From positions 1 through 64,000 of the forward strand of contig CAKRMH010000007.1 of assembly GCA_934364805.1 (NCBI GenBank): a stretch of DNA of 64,000 nt. Reading direction: 5' to 3'. Under the pieces are notes generated by a model. It saw only the letters and a list, made by a program, of their open reading frames with translations. It did no database searches and had not been told where the DNA came from. Source of the stretch: an uncultured Lachnospiraceae bacterium. Lineage in GTDB: Bacteria > Bacillota > Clostridia > Lachnospirales > Lachnospiraceae. A program made the position numbers and the translations under genes. Position 1 is the first letter of the stretch. Each line of letters starts with the position of its first letter. This document shows, in pieces, positions 26,316 to 34,632 of the stretch.

Positions 26316-26855
26316 CTAAAAATTAGGTGGGGTTGTAACCCAGATCAATACCGCATCCCGTGAAGTGGGATTTTCGATAAAATGACGTTTCCCTGCTTTG
26401 AAATAAAAGGATTCCCCACTTCGGACAGAGTAGGTCCGACTCCCATAGCTGATGCGTACAGAACCCTTTAGGACATAGCCAAAGTCCTCACCATCATGGG
26501 GAAGATATACTTCAGACCGCCCACCGGCATGAAGTGTAAGACGTACAGGTTCCATAGCATTTTTCTGAGCATTGGGAATGAGCCATTCAATCTGGCTGGC
26601 ATGTTCGTCATCTTTTTTTTCGAAATAATCGTTGTTCTTAAACACAATCTGTTCCGGTTCTTCATCTGTAAAAAACTCTGCTGGAGTAACTCCGAGACAC
26701 TGAATGATATCTAAGAGTGTACTGACGGATGGAGAATTCTGGTTGCGTTCTAATTGTGAGATGAATCCCTTGGTAATCTCAAGACGGTCAGCAAGCTCCT
26801 GCTGGGTCAGACCGTAGTGGATCCGAAGCTCTTTTATGCGTTTCCCAATATCCAT
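26316..26855 (-). CDS. XRE-family regulator with cupin domain, PuuR-like
   Basis: A protein of 179 residues: a Cro/C1 helix-turn-helix (about 1-60; HYGLTQQELADRLEITKGF) joined to a C-terminal cupin_2 barrel (about 105-178; LPHDGEDFGYVLKGSVRISY and FKAGKRHFIENP). Proteins of this design control polyamine genes in many bacteria, the cupin sensing the ligand. It heads the potABCD operon, so it very likely senses polyamine level. An inverted repeat overlapping its own promoter (26887-26917) is the likely operator. Confidence 0.92.
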   Translation of the reverse strand: MDIGKRIKELRIHYGLTQQELADRLEITKGFISQLERNQNSPSVSTLLDIIQCLGVTPAEFFTDEEPEQIVFKNNDYFEKKDDEHASQIEWLIPNAQKNAMEPVRLTLHAGGRSEVYLPHDGEDFGYVLKGSVRISYGSRTYSVRSGESFYFKAGKRHFIENPTSRDAVLIWVTTPPNF

Positions 26856-26886
26856 TTCAAAACGTTCCTCCTCGATATTTATTTGT

Positions 26887-26917
26887 AATTGTAAAAGTGG
26901 ATTTTTTGTTTACAATT
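26887..26917 (-). promoter_or_regulatory. Promoter/operator of the polyamine operon
   Basis: AATTGTAAA (26887-26895) and TTTACAATT (26909-26917) are exact complements. On the minus strand the arms coincide with a possible -35 (TTGTAA) and -10 (TACAAT) 16 bases apart. A repressor on this repeat would cover the whole promoter. The region is shared with the divergent gntR gene. Confidence 0.5.
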
Positions 26918-26992
26918 CCTAAACATATACCAAAGATTATTCTATAGAAAAATGAGAGAAAGTCAATATTTAAATGAAATTAAAATCACATA

Positions 26993-27021
26993 TTGACAGA
27001 CAACTGTATATGGTGTATATA
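26993..27021 (+). promoter_or_regulatory. Promoter of the GntR-ABC operon
   Basis: TTGACA (26993-26998) and TATATA (27016-27021) with a 17-base spacer. The surrounding A/T-rich sequence has imperfect dyad symmetry, roughly CTGTATATG against CATATAAACAG, in the range where a YtrA-type repressor would bind. Confidence 0.65.
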
Positions 27022-27061
27022 TAACATATAAACAGTAACAAATGAACCAGGAGGCAGCAAT

Positions 27062-27436
27062 ATGCAATTGAAGCAGAATTCCGGGGTGCCGATCTACCAA
27101 CAGATCGCAGACAGCTTTCGGACGGACATTCTTGCCGGTAAGTACGAACAGGGAGAATTTCTTCCGTCGATACGGGGATTGGCAAAGGATTTAAAGATCA
27201 GCGTGATCACAACGATGAAGGCGTATGAGCAGCTGGCTGAGGAAGGACTTGTAACTGCGGCTCAGGGCAAAGGTTTTTATGTGAATGCACAGGACAGTGA
27301 AATGATCAAAGAACAGCACTTAAGAAAAGTGGAAGACTCACTTACCAGCGCAATCGCAGCAGCAAAAATAGCAGGACTTTCCAGTGAAGAACTAAAAGAA
27401 ATGCTTACCGCATTGATCGAGATGGATGAACAGTAA
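27062..27436 (+). CDS. GntR-family regulator, YtrA subfamily
   Basis: A short GntR protein of 124 residues. The winged helix-turn-helix occupies about residues 1-78 (PIYQQIADSFRTDILAGKYE, then LPSIRGLAKDLKISVITTMK). Only about 45 helical residues follow, as in the YtrA subfamily, which lacks a full ligand domain and controls adjacent ABC transporters. AGGAGG precedes the start. It is followed after 20 bases by an ATPase gene, matching the ytr-type order. In related systems expression responds to cell-wall-active compounds; here that is inference. Confidence 0.94.
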   Translation: MQLKQNSGVPIYQQIADSFRTDILAGKYEQGEFLPSIRGLAKDLKISVITTMKAYEQLAEEGLVTAAQGKGFYVNAQDSEMIKEQHLRKVEDSLTSAIAAAKIAGLSSEELKEMLTALIEMDEQ

Positions 27437-27456
27437 AGGTGACAGGAGGTTTATGA

Positions 27457-28365
27457 ATGAATATATCATATGCAATTGAAGGACGGCACATAACGAAAAA
27501 AATGAAAGGGTTTTCTCTCGATATTGAGAATCTTAAGATCCCGAAGGGATTTGCAACAGCACTGATCGGGGAGAATGGCGCTGGAAAGACAACGCTTCTT
27601 AACATCCTTGCAGGAATCCGGCTGGATTATAATGGAGATCTGACTTTCTTTGGACAATATTCTGATAAAGAGAAAGAGAATAACGGATCTGTAAAAAACA
27701 GAATCGGATATACCGGAACAGGAAAATATTATCTTCCACAGTGGACGGTAAAAGATATTAAGAATATCAGTAAATTGATGTTTGAAAGCTTTTCGGAGGA
27801 AAAATTCCACCGATACTGCGATGAACTGGCAATCTTTGCCAATGGCAGAATCGACATGAAAAAGCCAAACAGTTCTTTTTCCGACGGTATGAAAACCAAA
27901 CTCATGCTTGCAGGGGTTTTAGCAAGAGATACGGATCTTCTGATCCTGGATGAGCCGGCGTCGCCGCTTGATCCGCTGATGCGGGATAAGCTTTGCCAGC
28001 TGATCAGCGAGTATATTCAAAATGGAAATGGAGAAAAAAGTGTATTTTTTTCAACTCATAATATATCTGACATGGAAAATATTACAGATTATGCCATTAT
28101 TATGGAAAATGGCTCAATTGTTGAGCAGGGTTTTGTGGAAGATCTGAAAGAAAAATATATCGTAATAAAAGGGGATGCTGCAGATACTGAGGCAGCAGGC
28201 AAAATTCTTTACACAATTTCCTCAAATCCATATGGATTTGAGGGCGTATGTCTTTCAGAGAATCTCCAAAAACTTGCGGGGATGAAGGTCACAAAGGAAA
28301 TACCAACATTGTCCCAGATCTGTGTGGCAGTCATGAAGAAGAACACCAGGATCGTAATGAGATAG
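27457..28365 (+). CDS. ABC transporter ATP-binding protein
   Basis: A stand-alone ATPase of 302 residues. Walker A is GENGAGKTT and Walker B DLLILDEPASPLDP. The signature is weak: SFSDGMKTKL replaces the usual SGGQ, a form frequent among YtrB/CcmA-like ATPases. A C-terminal extension of about 80 residues follows the switch region FFSTHNISDMENI. AGGAGG precedes the ATG. It lies between gntR and two membrane protein genes and should energise that transporter. Confidence 0.92.
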   Translation: MNISYAIEGRHITKKMKGFSLDIENLKIPKGFATALIGENGAGKTTLLNILAGIRLDYNGDLTFFGQYSDKEKENNGSVKNRIGYTGTGKYYLPQWTVKDIKNISKLMFESFSEEKFHRYCDELAIFANGRIDMKKPNSSFSDGMKTKLMLAGVLARDTDLLILDEPASPLDPLMRDKLCQLISEYIQNGNGEKSVFFSTHNISDMENITDYAIIMENGSIVEQGFVEDLKEKYIVIKGDAADTEAAGKILYTISSNPYGFEGVCLSENLQKLAGMKVTKEIPTLSQICVAVMKKNTRIVMR

Positions 28366-28375
28366 GAGGGATAAT

Positions 28376-28987
28376 ATGTTTCAAAAATACAGGACCATGA
28401 CCAATCGGAGGTACCGCATTATTACGAATCTGGTGATCCCACTTGGAATCATGATCATAACGATTGTTTTATGGAAGTTTTTTGGATATCTGACGGATCT
28501 TTTTATGGTCGGAGTATTTATGACAGCAGAAGTTATGGAAGATTATTTTGGGTTTGGAAGCATATGTAAAAAGAATCAGCTTGGTATGGATTTCCTGAAA
28601 AATGGATATCATGGCATGAAATACTTTGAAGATGCGATCATTGTGGATCTGTTTTTAAGACCGGTCAGGATTGCGGTATATGCGTTTGTCGTCGGATGGC
28701 CATACATTTGTCAGGGTGGGAGCGCCTGGGTTGTGTTGGAACTGGCTGCTCTGGCCTCCGTTATTTCGATCGCCTCTGTAAATATTATGAGATATATTGA
28801 CATGGCACAGCTGGTTTATACATGTGCAATCGTGTTTGTTGGTATTTATATGGCTTTTGCGGTGATACTTTATTTGTATGGAAATATAGTTTTAACCGTT
28901 GTTTTGGGAATTGGCTTGATGGCGGTGACCGCAATGACCTATTATCATATGGCTTGTGTGATCCGGAAATCATATATAGATAGGTAA
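28376..28987 (+). CDS. Putative ABC transporter membrane subunit (first)
   Basis: A protein of 203 residues with about five or six predicted membrane helices, including NLVIPLGIMIITIVLWKFF and VYTCAIVFVGIYMAFAVILY. No family motif was recognised. It starts 10 bases after the ATPase gene with GGAGGG upstream, so it is co-translated with it. By position it is a permease subunit. The substrate is unknown. Confidence 0.75.
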   Translation: MFQKYRTMTNRRYRIITNLVIPLGIMIITIVLWKFFGYLTDLFMVGVFMTAEVMEDYFGFGSICKKNQLGMDFLKNGYHGMKYFEDAIIVDLFLRPVRIAVYAFVVGWPYICQGGSAWVVLELAALASVISIASVNIMRYIDMAQLVYTCAIVFVGIYMAFAVILYLYGNIVLTVVLGIGLMAVTAMTYYHMACVIRKSYIDR

Positions 28988-29000
28988 AAGGAGTGTGCGT

Positions 29001-29663
29001 ATGTTAAAAGATGTGAAACTGGGATTCCAGTTATTGAAATACAGTTATCGGTTAAACTCGAATATCATGATATCGGGGGCGATTCTTCTGATTGGTGTAC
29101 TTGTCGAAATATTGAGCAAGGGAACTTCTCTTATTGGGGGCGTTTATTTTATGCTGGCAGGAATGTTTGTGTACCAGCTGATCCTGTCCATGGATATTTC
29201 CCAGATGATACAATCCACCGGCATGAAAAAAAGATTACAGTTAACGATACCGGTAATAGCCAGTACACTAGTATATATGGGCATATACACGTTTCTGGTG
29301 ATCGAGAGAGCCGTATTGATTCATCTGGGGGTTGCAGACCGTGATGTGCTCATGTATACGTTGTTTAATATTATTGCTGTCATATTTACCATGTTTTTAT
29401 TTACAAGTATCTGTTATAAATATTATGTTGCAGGGTTGATTGTTTTTCTAGCAACTTTTCTGATCTCATTTTCGGGATTGCAGATGGGCAGTGGATCAGA
29501 CTTTGCTGCATTTATCTGTAATATGAATTATGGGGTATTCGTGATTCTTGGTTATGCTGTGATTTTATTTGGGGCAGCACTGGAATATTTTATCGGGAAA
29601 TTACTATATAGGAAGCCTTTGTCCGAATTTGCGTTCCGTGGAATGTTCCGCAATGCAAAATAA
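29001..29663 (+). CDS. Putative ABC transporter membrane subunit (second)
   Basis: A protein of 220 residues with about six membrane helices (for example MISGAILLIGVLVEIL and VIFTMFLFTSICYKYYVAGL). ATG 29001 was chosen because AAAGGAG ends 7 bases upstream; the GTG at 28995 is too close. It is the last gene of the gntR operon and is followed by a hairpin. It probably pairs with the preceding membrane subunit. Confidence 0.75.
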   Translation: MLKDVKLGFQLLKYSYRLNSNIMISGAILLIGVLVEILSKGTSLIGGVYFMLAGMFVYQLILSMDISQMIQSTGMKKRLQLTIPVIASTLVYMGIYTFLVIERAVLIHLGVADRDVLMYTLFNIIAVIFTMFLFTSICYKYYVAGLIVFLATFLISFSGLQMGSGSDFAAFICNMNYGVFVILGYAVILFGAALEYFIGKLLYRKPLSEFAFRGMFRNAK

Positions 29664-29707
29664 AAACAAAAAAGCTGCAATCCCTTGAAATTACTGGAAT
29701 TGCAGCT
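29663..29707 (-). terminator. Terminator downstream of tRNA-Thr, possibly bidirectional
   Basis: AGCTGCAAT (29673-29681) and ATTGCAGCT (29699-29707) form a 9-bp stem. On the minus strand it is followed by TTTTTTGTTTTT, just past the tRNA 3' end. On the plus strand it lies after the last gene of the gntR operon with a shorter T run. Confidence 0.8.
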
Positions 29708-29719
29708 ATTTTACCAGAG

Positions 29720-29792
29720 AGCCGATAACCGGGATCGAACCGGTGGCCTACGCATTACGAGTGCGTCGCTCTACCTACTGAGCCATATCGGC
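29720..29792 (-). tRNA. tRNA-Thr (anticodon CGT)
   Basis: A complete 73-base cloverleaf on the minus strand: acceptor stem GCCGATA/TATCGGC, D-arm GCTC-GAGC, anticodon arm ACGCA-CTCGTAA-TGCGT, variable loop AGGCC, T-arm ACCGG-TTCGATC-CCGGT, discriminator T. The anticodon CGT reads ACG. CCA is not encoded. A TATAAT (complement of 29805-29810) lies about 13 bases upstream as a likely -10 box. It is a solitary tRNA gene. Confidence 0.97.
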
Positions 29793-29841
29793 AAAACTCA
29801 CTTGATTATAATAACAAATTGAACGAACAAAATCAACAATT

Positions 29842-29883
29842 TTTTTAAAAAAGAGAAGGAATCTTTTTAAAAAGAGAAGGAAT
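29842..29883 (+). repeat. Tandem duplication of about 21 bp before plsC
   Basis: The units TTTTTAAAAAAGAGAAGGAA (29842-29861) and TTTTTAAAAAGAGAAGGAAT (29864-29883) follow each other directly, differing by one A. The second copy supplies the ribosome binding site of plsC; the first is a duplicate signal with no start codon of its own. Confidence 0.75.
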
Positions 29884-29888
29884 TGTTT

Positions 29889-30590
29889 ATGAACCGTTAT
29901 GTATATATGGGAATCCGGAACTGGTACCGGATTCCGCTTTGGGCAATGGATATTGCAAGAAGAAACAAATGGCATGAGAAGTTTTCATTTTTCAGCCAGT
30001 ATCAAATGATCCGGAAGATGGTGCTTACGATCATAAGAAAGGGCAGAGTGACTGTGCATGTCTATGGAAGAGAGAATCTTCCGGCGCAGAATGGATATAT
30101 TCTGTATGCCAACCATCAGGGATTCTTTGATGGAATGGCACTTTTTTATGCGCTTGAGGAGCCATTCCATTTTCTGGTCATGAAAGAGATGGAGAATTTT
30201 CCTTTTGTGCGATATGTGATGAGACTGCTTGCCCCTGTTTATATGGACAGGAGCAGCATGAGAGATTCATTCCGTGCAATACAAAGATGTGGAGAACTTG
30301 CAAAAAACGGTGAAAATGTACTTATTTTCCCGGAGGGAACGCTTGAAAAACAGGAGAATGAATTGCTTTTATATAAGCCGGGGGCTTTTAAAGCAGCATA
30401 TATGGCTAAGGCTCCGGTTGTTCCGGTGGTGTTGAAAAATTCATTTTGTCCGTTTGAAAGAAAAGGCTTTGGAATGTGCGAGGTAGAGGTACACATTCGA
30501 AAGCCTCTGAGTTATGAACAATATAATAAGAAGAAAACAGCTGAACTTGCTGAAGAAGTCAGGAATGCAGCAGAAGCTGTCTTAAAATAA
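29889..30590 (+). CDS. plsC: 1-acyl-sn-glycerol-3-phosphate acyltransferase, PlsC-like
   Basis: Adds the second fatty acyl chain in phosphatidic acid synthesis. It has 233 residues. The catalytic HX4D motif is NHQGFFD (His-Asp dyad), the substrate-binding block is FPEGTLEK, and a third block reads APVVPVVLKN. ATG 29889 was chosen, with AAGGAA about 6 bases upstream; TTG 29883 is less likely. The 3' end overlaps that of the convergent SGNH hydrolase by 9 bases. Related acyltransferases have other lysophospholipid acceptors, so the exact substrate is open. Confidence 0.9.
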   Translation: MNRYVYMGIRNWYRIPLWAMDIARRNKWHEKFSFFSQYQMIRKMVLTIIRKGRVTVHVYGRENLPAQNGYILYANHQGFFDGMALFYALEEPFHFLVMKEMENFPFVRYVMRLLAPVYMDRSSMRDSFRAIQRCGELAKNGENVLIFPEGTLEKQENELLLYKPGAFKAAYMAKAPVVPVVLKNSFCPFERKGFGMCEVEVHIRKPLSYEQYNKKKTAELAEEVRNAAEAVLK

Positions 30591-31709
30591 AAGAATGTCC
30601 GGAATGGCGTCTGCCATTGCTTCGTAGCCTTTTAAGGATGGATGGAGATGATCCCCACTGTCAAAGCCTTCGGCAAAGGCTGTGTGGTCTGAGTCAGAAC
30701 GTACTGCCAGGTCAAAATCAATGCATCCGTCAATCAGGTCGGTGCTGCGGATCCAGTCGTTGTACTGCATGCGCAACTCTTCACGGAATGGTGCATAGGT
30801 GCGCCAGCCATTGATCGGAAGCAGAGTTCCGACATAGACCAAGTAGCCCAATGCCCTGGACTGATCAATATACCATTTGAGTCCATCAATCAGTTCCTGA
30901 GAGGTCGGAAGGTCGCTCATTGGCCGGAAAGGATTGATATCAGTTCCGACAGGATGGATGATATCATTGATCCCCTGCTGGATGATAACAGTGTCTGCAC
31001 CGTCTGTTGGAACTTCATGACCAAAACGGCGTGTGCCTTTCAGACCATAAGATTCATATGTGATGCAGCTGTATTCACGTAAAATGCGGGAACCGCTTGT
31101 TGCTCTCCGAATTACAGAAGTGCCACAGGCGCCAGTCTGCTGACATCTTTTTTTCAGATAGTCAGGCCATGCCTGGGCGGTGATGGAATCTCCATAGCAG
31201 ACGATCGCATGGCGGTTTGTTGTGTCTGTATAAACAGAAATATTGCTTAAAAAATAGAACATATTGATTTTCCGGCTGATGTCAATTGAAATATCCGGGT
31301 TTTCTGTCTGATCACCGACTGCATAAAGTCCTTCAGAATAAGGTCCGGAAGCAAAGACAGCAGAACGAAGCTGTGTATAACCGGCCAGATAGAAACTGAT
31401 CTCAAGTGTTTCATTTGCACAAATGGAAAGATCGAGAGGATCTGTTACAGCTGTGGATCCGGTGGAGATCATAAAGGATGCTTCTCCGTTACAGGTAACC
31501 GGATAAAATTTGTGATTCTGGCAGATTGTGACTTTGGAGATCGTGACCGGTTCCGTGCCACAGTAATTGTCAAAGGTCAGCCGTATTTTTTCGCCTTCAA
31601 ACGGTGAAAAAAACGGATAGCGTAATGTAATATTTTTTCCATATCCTTCTGGCCGGTTCTCGGCGATCGACATCGCATTTCCCCAGACAGAGATCCAGTT
31701 TTTGTTCAT
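30582..31709 (-). CDS. SGNH/GDSL hydrolase with N-terminal beta domain
   Basis: A protein of 375 residues. The C-terminal half is an SGNH esterase: nucleophile Ser in CYGDSITAQAW, the block III Asn in QQGINDIIHP, and the Asp-His pair in SGDHLHPSLKGY. The N-terminal 150 residues are beta-rich and probably a carbohydrate-binding-like module. No signal peptide is seen. It may deacylate sugars or polysaccharides; substrate unknown. Start 31709 follows GAGGT; longer frames to 31847 have no ribosome binding site. Confidence 0.88.
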   Translation of the reverse strand: MNKNWISVWGNAMSIAENRPEGYGKNITLRYPFFSPFEGEKIRLTFDNYCGTEPVTISKVTICQNHKFYPVTCNGEASFMISTGSTAVTDPLDLSICANETLEISFYLAGYTQLRSAVFASGPYSEGLYAVGDQTENPDISIDISRKINMFYFLSNISVYTDTTNRHAIVCYGDSITAQAWPDYLKKRCQQTGACGTSVIRRATSGSRILREYSCITYESYGLKGTRRFGHEVPTDGADTVIIQQGINDIIHPVGTDINPFRPMSDLPTSQELIDGLKWYIDQSRALGYLVYVGTLLPINGWRTYAPFREELRMQYNDWIRSTDLIDGCIDFDLAVRSDSDHTAFAEGFDSGDHLHPSLKGYEAMADAIPDILLF

Positions 31710-31847
31710 ATTTGAATACCTCTTTTGATTTCGTGATTTTAATACTAGCATCTTTCCAATAGAAATTCCAGTTAATTTCATTATTTGGTTGTCCTTTGAA
31801 TAAGAAATTGATATAATGAGCGCAGAAAAAAAGAAATGAGGCTGCAT

Positions 31848-32171
31848 ATGGAAAATATGTTATCAAAAATGAAAAATAATAAGAATATCGTTATGCTGGC
31901 AGTATTTTGTGCGATTGTGCTGCTTGCCATCATAATTGGATCTGTAGTATTAAAGGCAGGAGTTGTTGCGGTATGTATACTGGTGATTCTGCAGGCGGCC
32001 ATTGCTGCACTTATGCATCAGGCTGAGTTATGGGCACACGGACTGGCAGTGCTTGTGGAGCTGATTGCCGGAATCATTACCTCAAACATTGTAATTACGC
32101 TTATGTGCATCCTGGTTTATGTGGCAGCGACTTATTTACTGGAAAGTGTATCAGCGGGAGAGAACAGATAA
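31848..32171 (+). CDS. Small membrane protein of unknown function
   Basis: A protein of 107 residues with three predicted membrane helices (about 12-35, 40-60 and 70-98) and little else. ATG 31848 follows GAGG by 6 bases. Its stop abuts the start of the HD-domain gene, so the two are probably co-translated. No family was recognised. Confidence 0.7.
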   Translation: MENMLSKMKNNKNIVMLAVFCAIVLLAIIIGSVVLKAGVVAVCILVILQAAIAALMHQAELWAHGLAVLVELIAGIITSNIVITLMCILVYVAATYLLESVSAGENR

Positions 32172-32690
32172 ATGGACAATATAAGTTTTGAGCAACATCT
32201 TTTAGATGAACTTTATTATAAAATGATAGAATTTTTTCATGGAGATCCCAAACGGATCCAGCATCTGATCAAAGTACACAGTCTGTCAAGACTGATTGGC
32301 ATTGGAGAGAAGCTGGATGCCACATCGTTATTTATCCTTGAGGCTGCGGCTTATACCCATGATTGTGGAATCCGCCCGGCAGAAGAGAAGTATGGAAAAT
32401 GTGATGGAAAGCTTCAGGAACAGGAAGGACCGACGGTAGCGCAGCAGATGCTTCTGGAATTGGGGTTTGAGAATTATATGATTGAGAGGATCTGTTATCT
32501 GATCGGACACCATCATACATATACCAATATGGATGGCATGGACTATCAGATCCTGGTGGAAGCAGATTTTTTGGTGAATCTGTATGAGGATGATGCAAAC
32601 AGGCATACCATACAGAAAGCGTATGATAATATTTTCCGTACGGATACGGGAAAACAGATTTTTGCCCAGATGTATGGCGTGGAAGAATAG
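32172..32690 (+). CDS. HD-domain phosphohydrolase
   Basis: A protein of 172 residues, essentially one HD domain. The metal ligands are probably His in IQHLIKVHSL, the His-Asp pair in YTHDCGI, His residues in GHHHTY, and Asp in LVEADFLVNL. Such enzymes usually hydrolyse nucleotides or phosphate esters. The substrate is not predictable. It starts directly at the stop of the small membrane protein and is followed after 14 bases by the CgeB-like gene. Confidence 0.88.
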   Translation: MDNISFEQHLLDELYYKMIEFFHGDPKRIQHLIKVHSLSRLIGIGEKLDATSLFILEAAAYTHDCGIRPAEEKYGKCDGKLQEQEGPTVAQQMLLELGFENYMIERICYLIGHHHTYTNMDGMDYQILVEADFLVNLYEDDANRHTIQKAYDNIFRTDTGKQIFAQMYGVEE

Positions 32691-32704
32691 AGAGAATAAA
32701 GGCG

Positions 32705-33862
32705 ATGAAAAAGGTGCTGATATTTAGTTCCAGGGAAATCTGTTATTTCTCTGGAACTTTTTTTTCAGAGCAGATTGCACATGCGTTTGAAGAACTTGGT
32801 TACGAAGTTGATGTATGTCATATTGCTCCGGAAGAAGATTATGAACAAAAACTGGAAAGTTATATGGATCAGGAATTTACGTGTATCGTGGACATTAATT
32901 CGCTGCTTCCGCAGCTTGGTCTGGATGATGGATCACGCTATCTGGATCATCTGGCAGGTCCTTTTTTTGATCTGATCGTAGATCACCCGCTGTTTCACCA
33001 CAATACACTTCTGAATGCGACTGACCGTATGCATGTGGTGCTTCTCGATGAATGCCAGAAAGCGTATGTGGAACAGTATTATCCGATGGTGAAGCATGTA
33101 CATATGATGCCATTGTCGGCGAACGAAGCAAGCTGCTTTGAACAGAAGTCAGTGGACAAAAAAGTTCTTGTGATCGGTACAATGGAAAGGGAAGACCATA
33201 TCAGAGAGCTGATCGATCAGATGAAACCGGACAGAAAAAGGAATGCACTCCAAATGATCGACTGCATTCTTGCAGACCCGGAGATGACATACGAAAAAGC
33301 ACTGGAAGAAATTCTGTCAGAACAGGGGATGACACTGCCTGCGGAACAATTTGCCATTGAATTGAATGCACTTTATCCGGTGCAGTTTTTTGTCCGGAAT
33401 TATGACAGGAGGAAAGCTGTCCAGACACTTTTAAATGCGCATATTCCAGTAAAAACGATCGGAGACGGATGGGATAAGGTTCATTTTGAGAATGAGCAGT
33501 ATCTTGAAAAGAAGAAGGGGATTCATATTGCAGTATCCTATGAGGCAATTGCAAAGGAATGGGTGCTGTTTAACTGTACACCGTTTTTTAATCATGGAAT
33601 CCATGATCGTATTCTTGCGGGGATGGCGAACCACACGGCGGTTCTTACCGATCGGAGCAGATATATGCAGACACATCTCGAACAGAAAGGATGTGTAAAA
33701 ACATACAGTCTGCAGGATATGGATACTCTGGTGGAAGGGGCCAAGGAGCTGCTTGGAAACCGGAAACTGTGGAGCGGACAGACTGCGTGTGCATATGATT
33801 GTTTTTGCAGAGAACATACATGGAAACATCGCGTGCTTGAACTGCTGTCTTATATCGAATAG
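32705..33862 (+). CDS. CgeB-like protein (glycosyltransferase-like)
   Basis: A protein of 385 residues resembling the CgeB / glycosyl_trans_1_2 group. The N-terminal Rossmann-like half begins KKVLIFSSREICYFSGTFFS. The C-terminal half contains KTIGDGWD and FFNHGIHDRILAGMANHTAV, where GT-B enzymes place their nucleotide-sugar site. In Bacillus, CgeB is linked to the outer spore coat, but members also occur widely as general glycosyltransferases. It is probably co-transcribed with the HD gene. Donor and acceptor unknown. Confidence 0.8.
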   Translation: MKKVLIFSSREICYFSGTFFSEQIAHAFEELGYEVDVCHIAPEEDYEQKLESYMDQEFTCIVDINSLLPQLGLDDGSRYLDHLAGPFFDLIVDHPLFHHNTLLNATDRMHVVLLDECQKAYVEQYYPMVKHVHMMPLSANEASCFEQKSVDKKVLVIGTMEREDHIRELIDQMKPDRKRNALQMIDCILADPEMTYEKALEEILSEQGMTLPAEQFAIELNALYPVQFFVRNYDRRKAVQTLLNAHIPVKTIGDGWDKVHFENEQYLEKKKGIHIAVSYEAIAKEWVLFNCTPFFNHGIHDRILAGMANHTAVLTDRSRYMQTHLEQKGCVKTYSLQDMDTLVEGAKELLGNRKLWSGQTACAYDCFCREHTWKHRVLELLSYIE

Positions 33863-33895
33863 ACGAATAAGTATGCAATGAAGATGAATAATTAC

Positions 33896-33924
33896 TTGAA
33901 ACTTGTCAAAAAGTCCGATAGAAT
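33896..33924 (+). promoter_or_regulatory. Promoter of queH-argH
   Basis: TTGAAA (33896-33901) and TAGAAT (33919-33924) with a 17-base spacer, 49 bases before the queH start. Confidence 0.6.
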
Positions 33925-33972
33925 GATATGCAGTAATGCATTTTATCTATATGGGATTAGAAAGAATCATTT

Positions 33973-34629
33973 ATGAATAAAGTGAATTATCAATTAAAAA
34001 TGGAAGAAATCATAAAGAAAAACTGTAGCACAGACCGTGTACCAAAACTGCTTTTGCACAGCTGCTGCGCACCGTGCAGCTCCTATTGCCTGGAAACACT
34101 TGCGAAGTATTTTTCCATTACCGTATATTATGATAATCCGAATATTTATCCGGAAGAAGAATACTGGATGCGGGTGAAGGAGCAGCAGAGATTTATCCGG
34201 GAGTTCCCGGCGGCGCATACGATCTCGTTTGCGGAGGGGGATTACGACCCGCAGAGGTTTTATGATATGGCACGCGGAATGGAAGAAGTAAAAGAAGGCG
34301 GAATACGGTGCAGAAAGTGTTATGAATTAAGACTGAGGGATACTGCAGAATATGCGTCAGTCCATGACTTTGATTTTTTTACCACAACACTGTCCATCAG
34401 TCCGATGAAAAATGCAGCATGGCTGAATGAGATCGGAGAACAGTTAGAAAAGGAATATCATGTAGCATATCTGTATTCTGATTTTAAAAAGAAGAATGGA
34501 TATAAACGTTCCACTGAGATCTCGAAAGAATATCATATGTACCGCCAGTATTATTGCGGCTGTGTATATTCTAAAAACCAGAGAGATCGGGAAATTGCAC
34601 AAAAACAACAATCAGAAAGTGAGGAATAA
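33973..34629 (+). CDS. queH: Epoxyqueuosine reductase QueH
   Basis: Carries out the last step of queuosine synthesis in tRNA, reducing epoxyqueuosine. QueH (DUF208) is the non-orthologous replacement of QueG. It has 218 residues. The family cysteines are visible: the N-terminal CCAPCSSYC, RCRKCYELR in the middle, and YYCGCVYSKNQRD near the end; they bind an Fe-S cluster and metal. Its ribosome binding site is weak. argH begins 3 bases after its stop, so the two are co-transcribed without an obvious metabolic link. Confidence 0.95.
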   Translation: MNKVNYQLKMEEIIKKNCSTDRVPKLLLHSCCAPCSSYCLETLAKYFSITVYYDNPNIYPEEEYWMRVKEQQRFIREFPAAHTISFAEGDYDPQRFYDMARGMEEVKEGGIRCRKCYELRLRDTAEYASVHDFDFFTTTLSISPMKNAAWLNEIGEQLEKEYHVAYLYSDFKKKNGYKRSTEISKEYHMYRQYYCGCVYSKNQRDREIAQKQQSESEE

Positions 34630-34632
34630 ATT

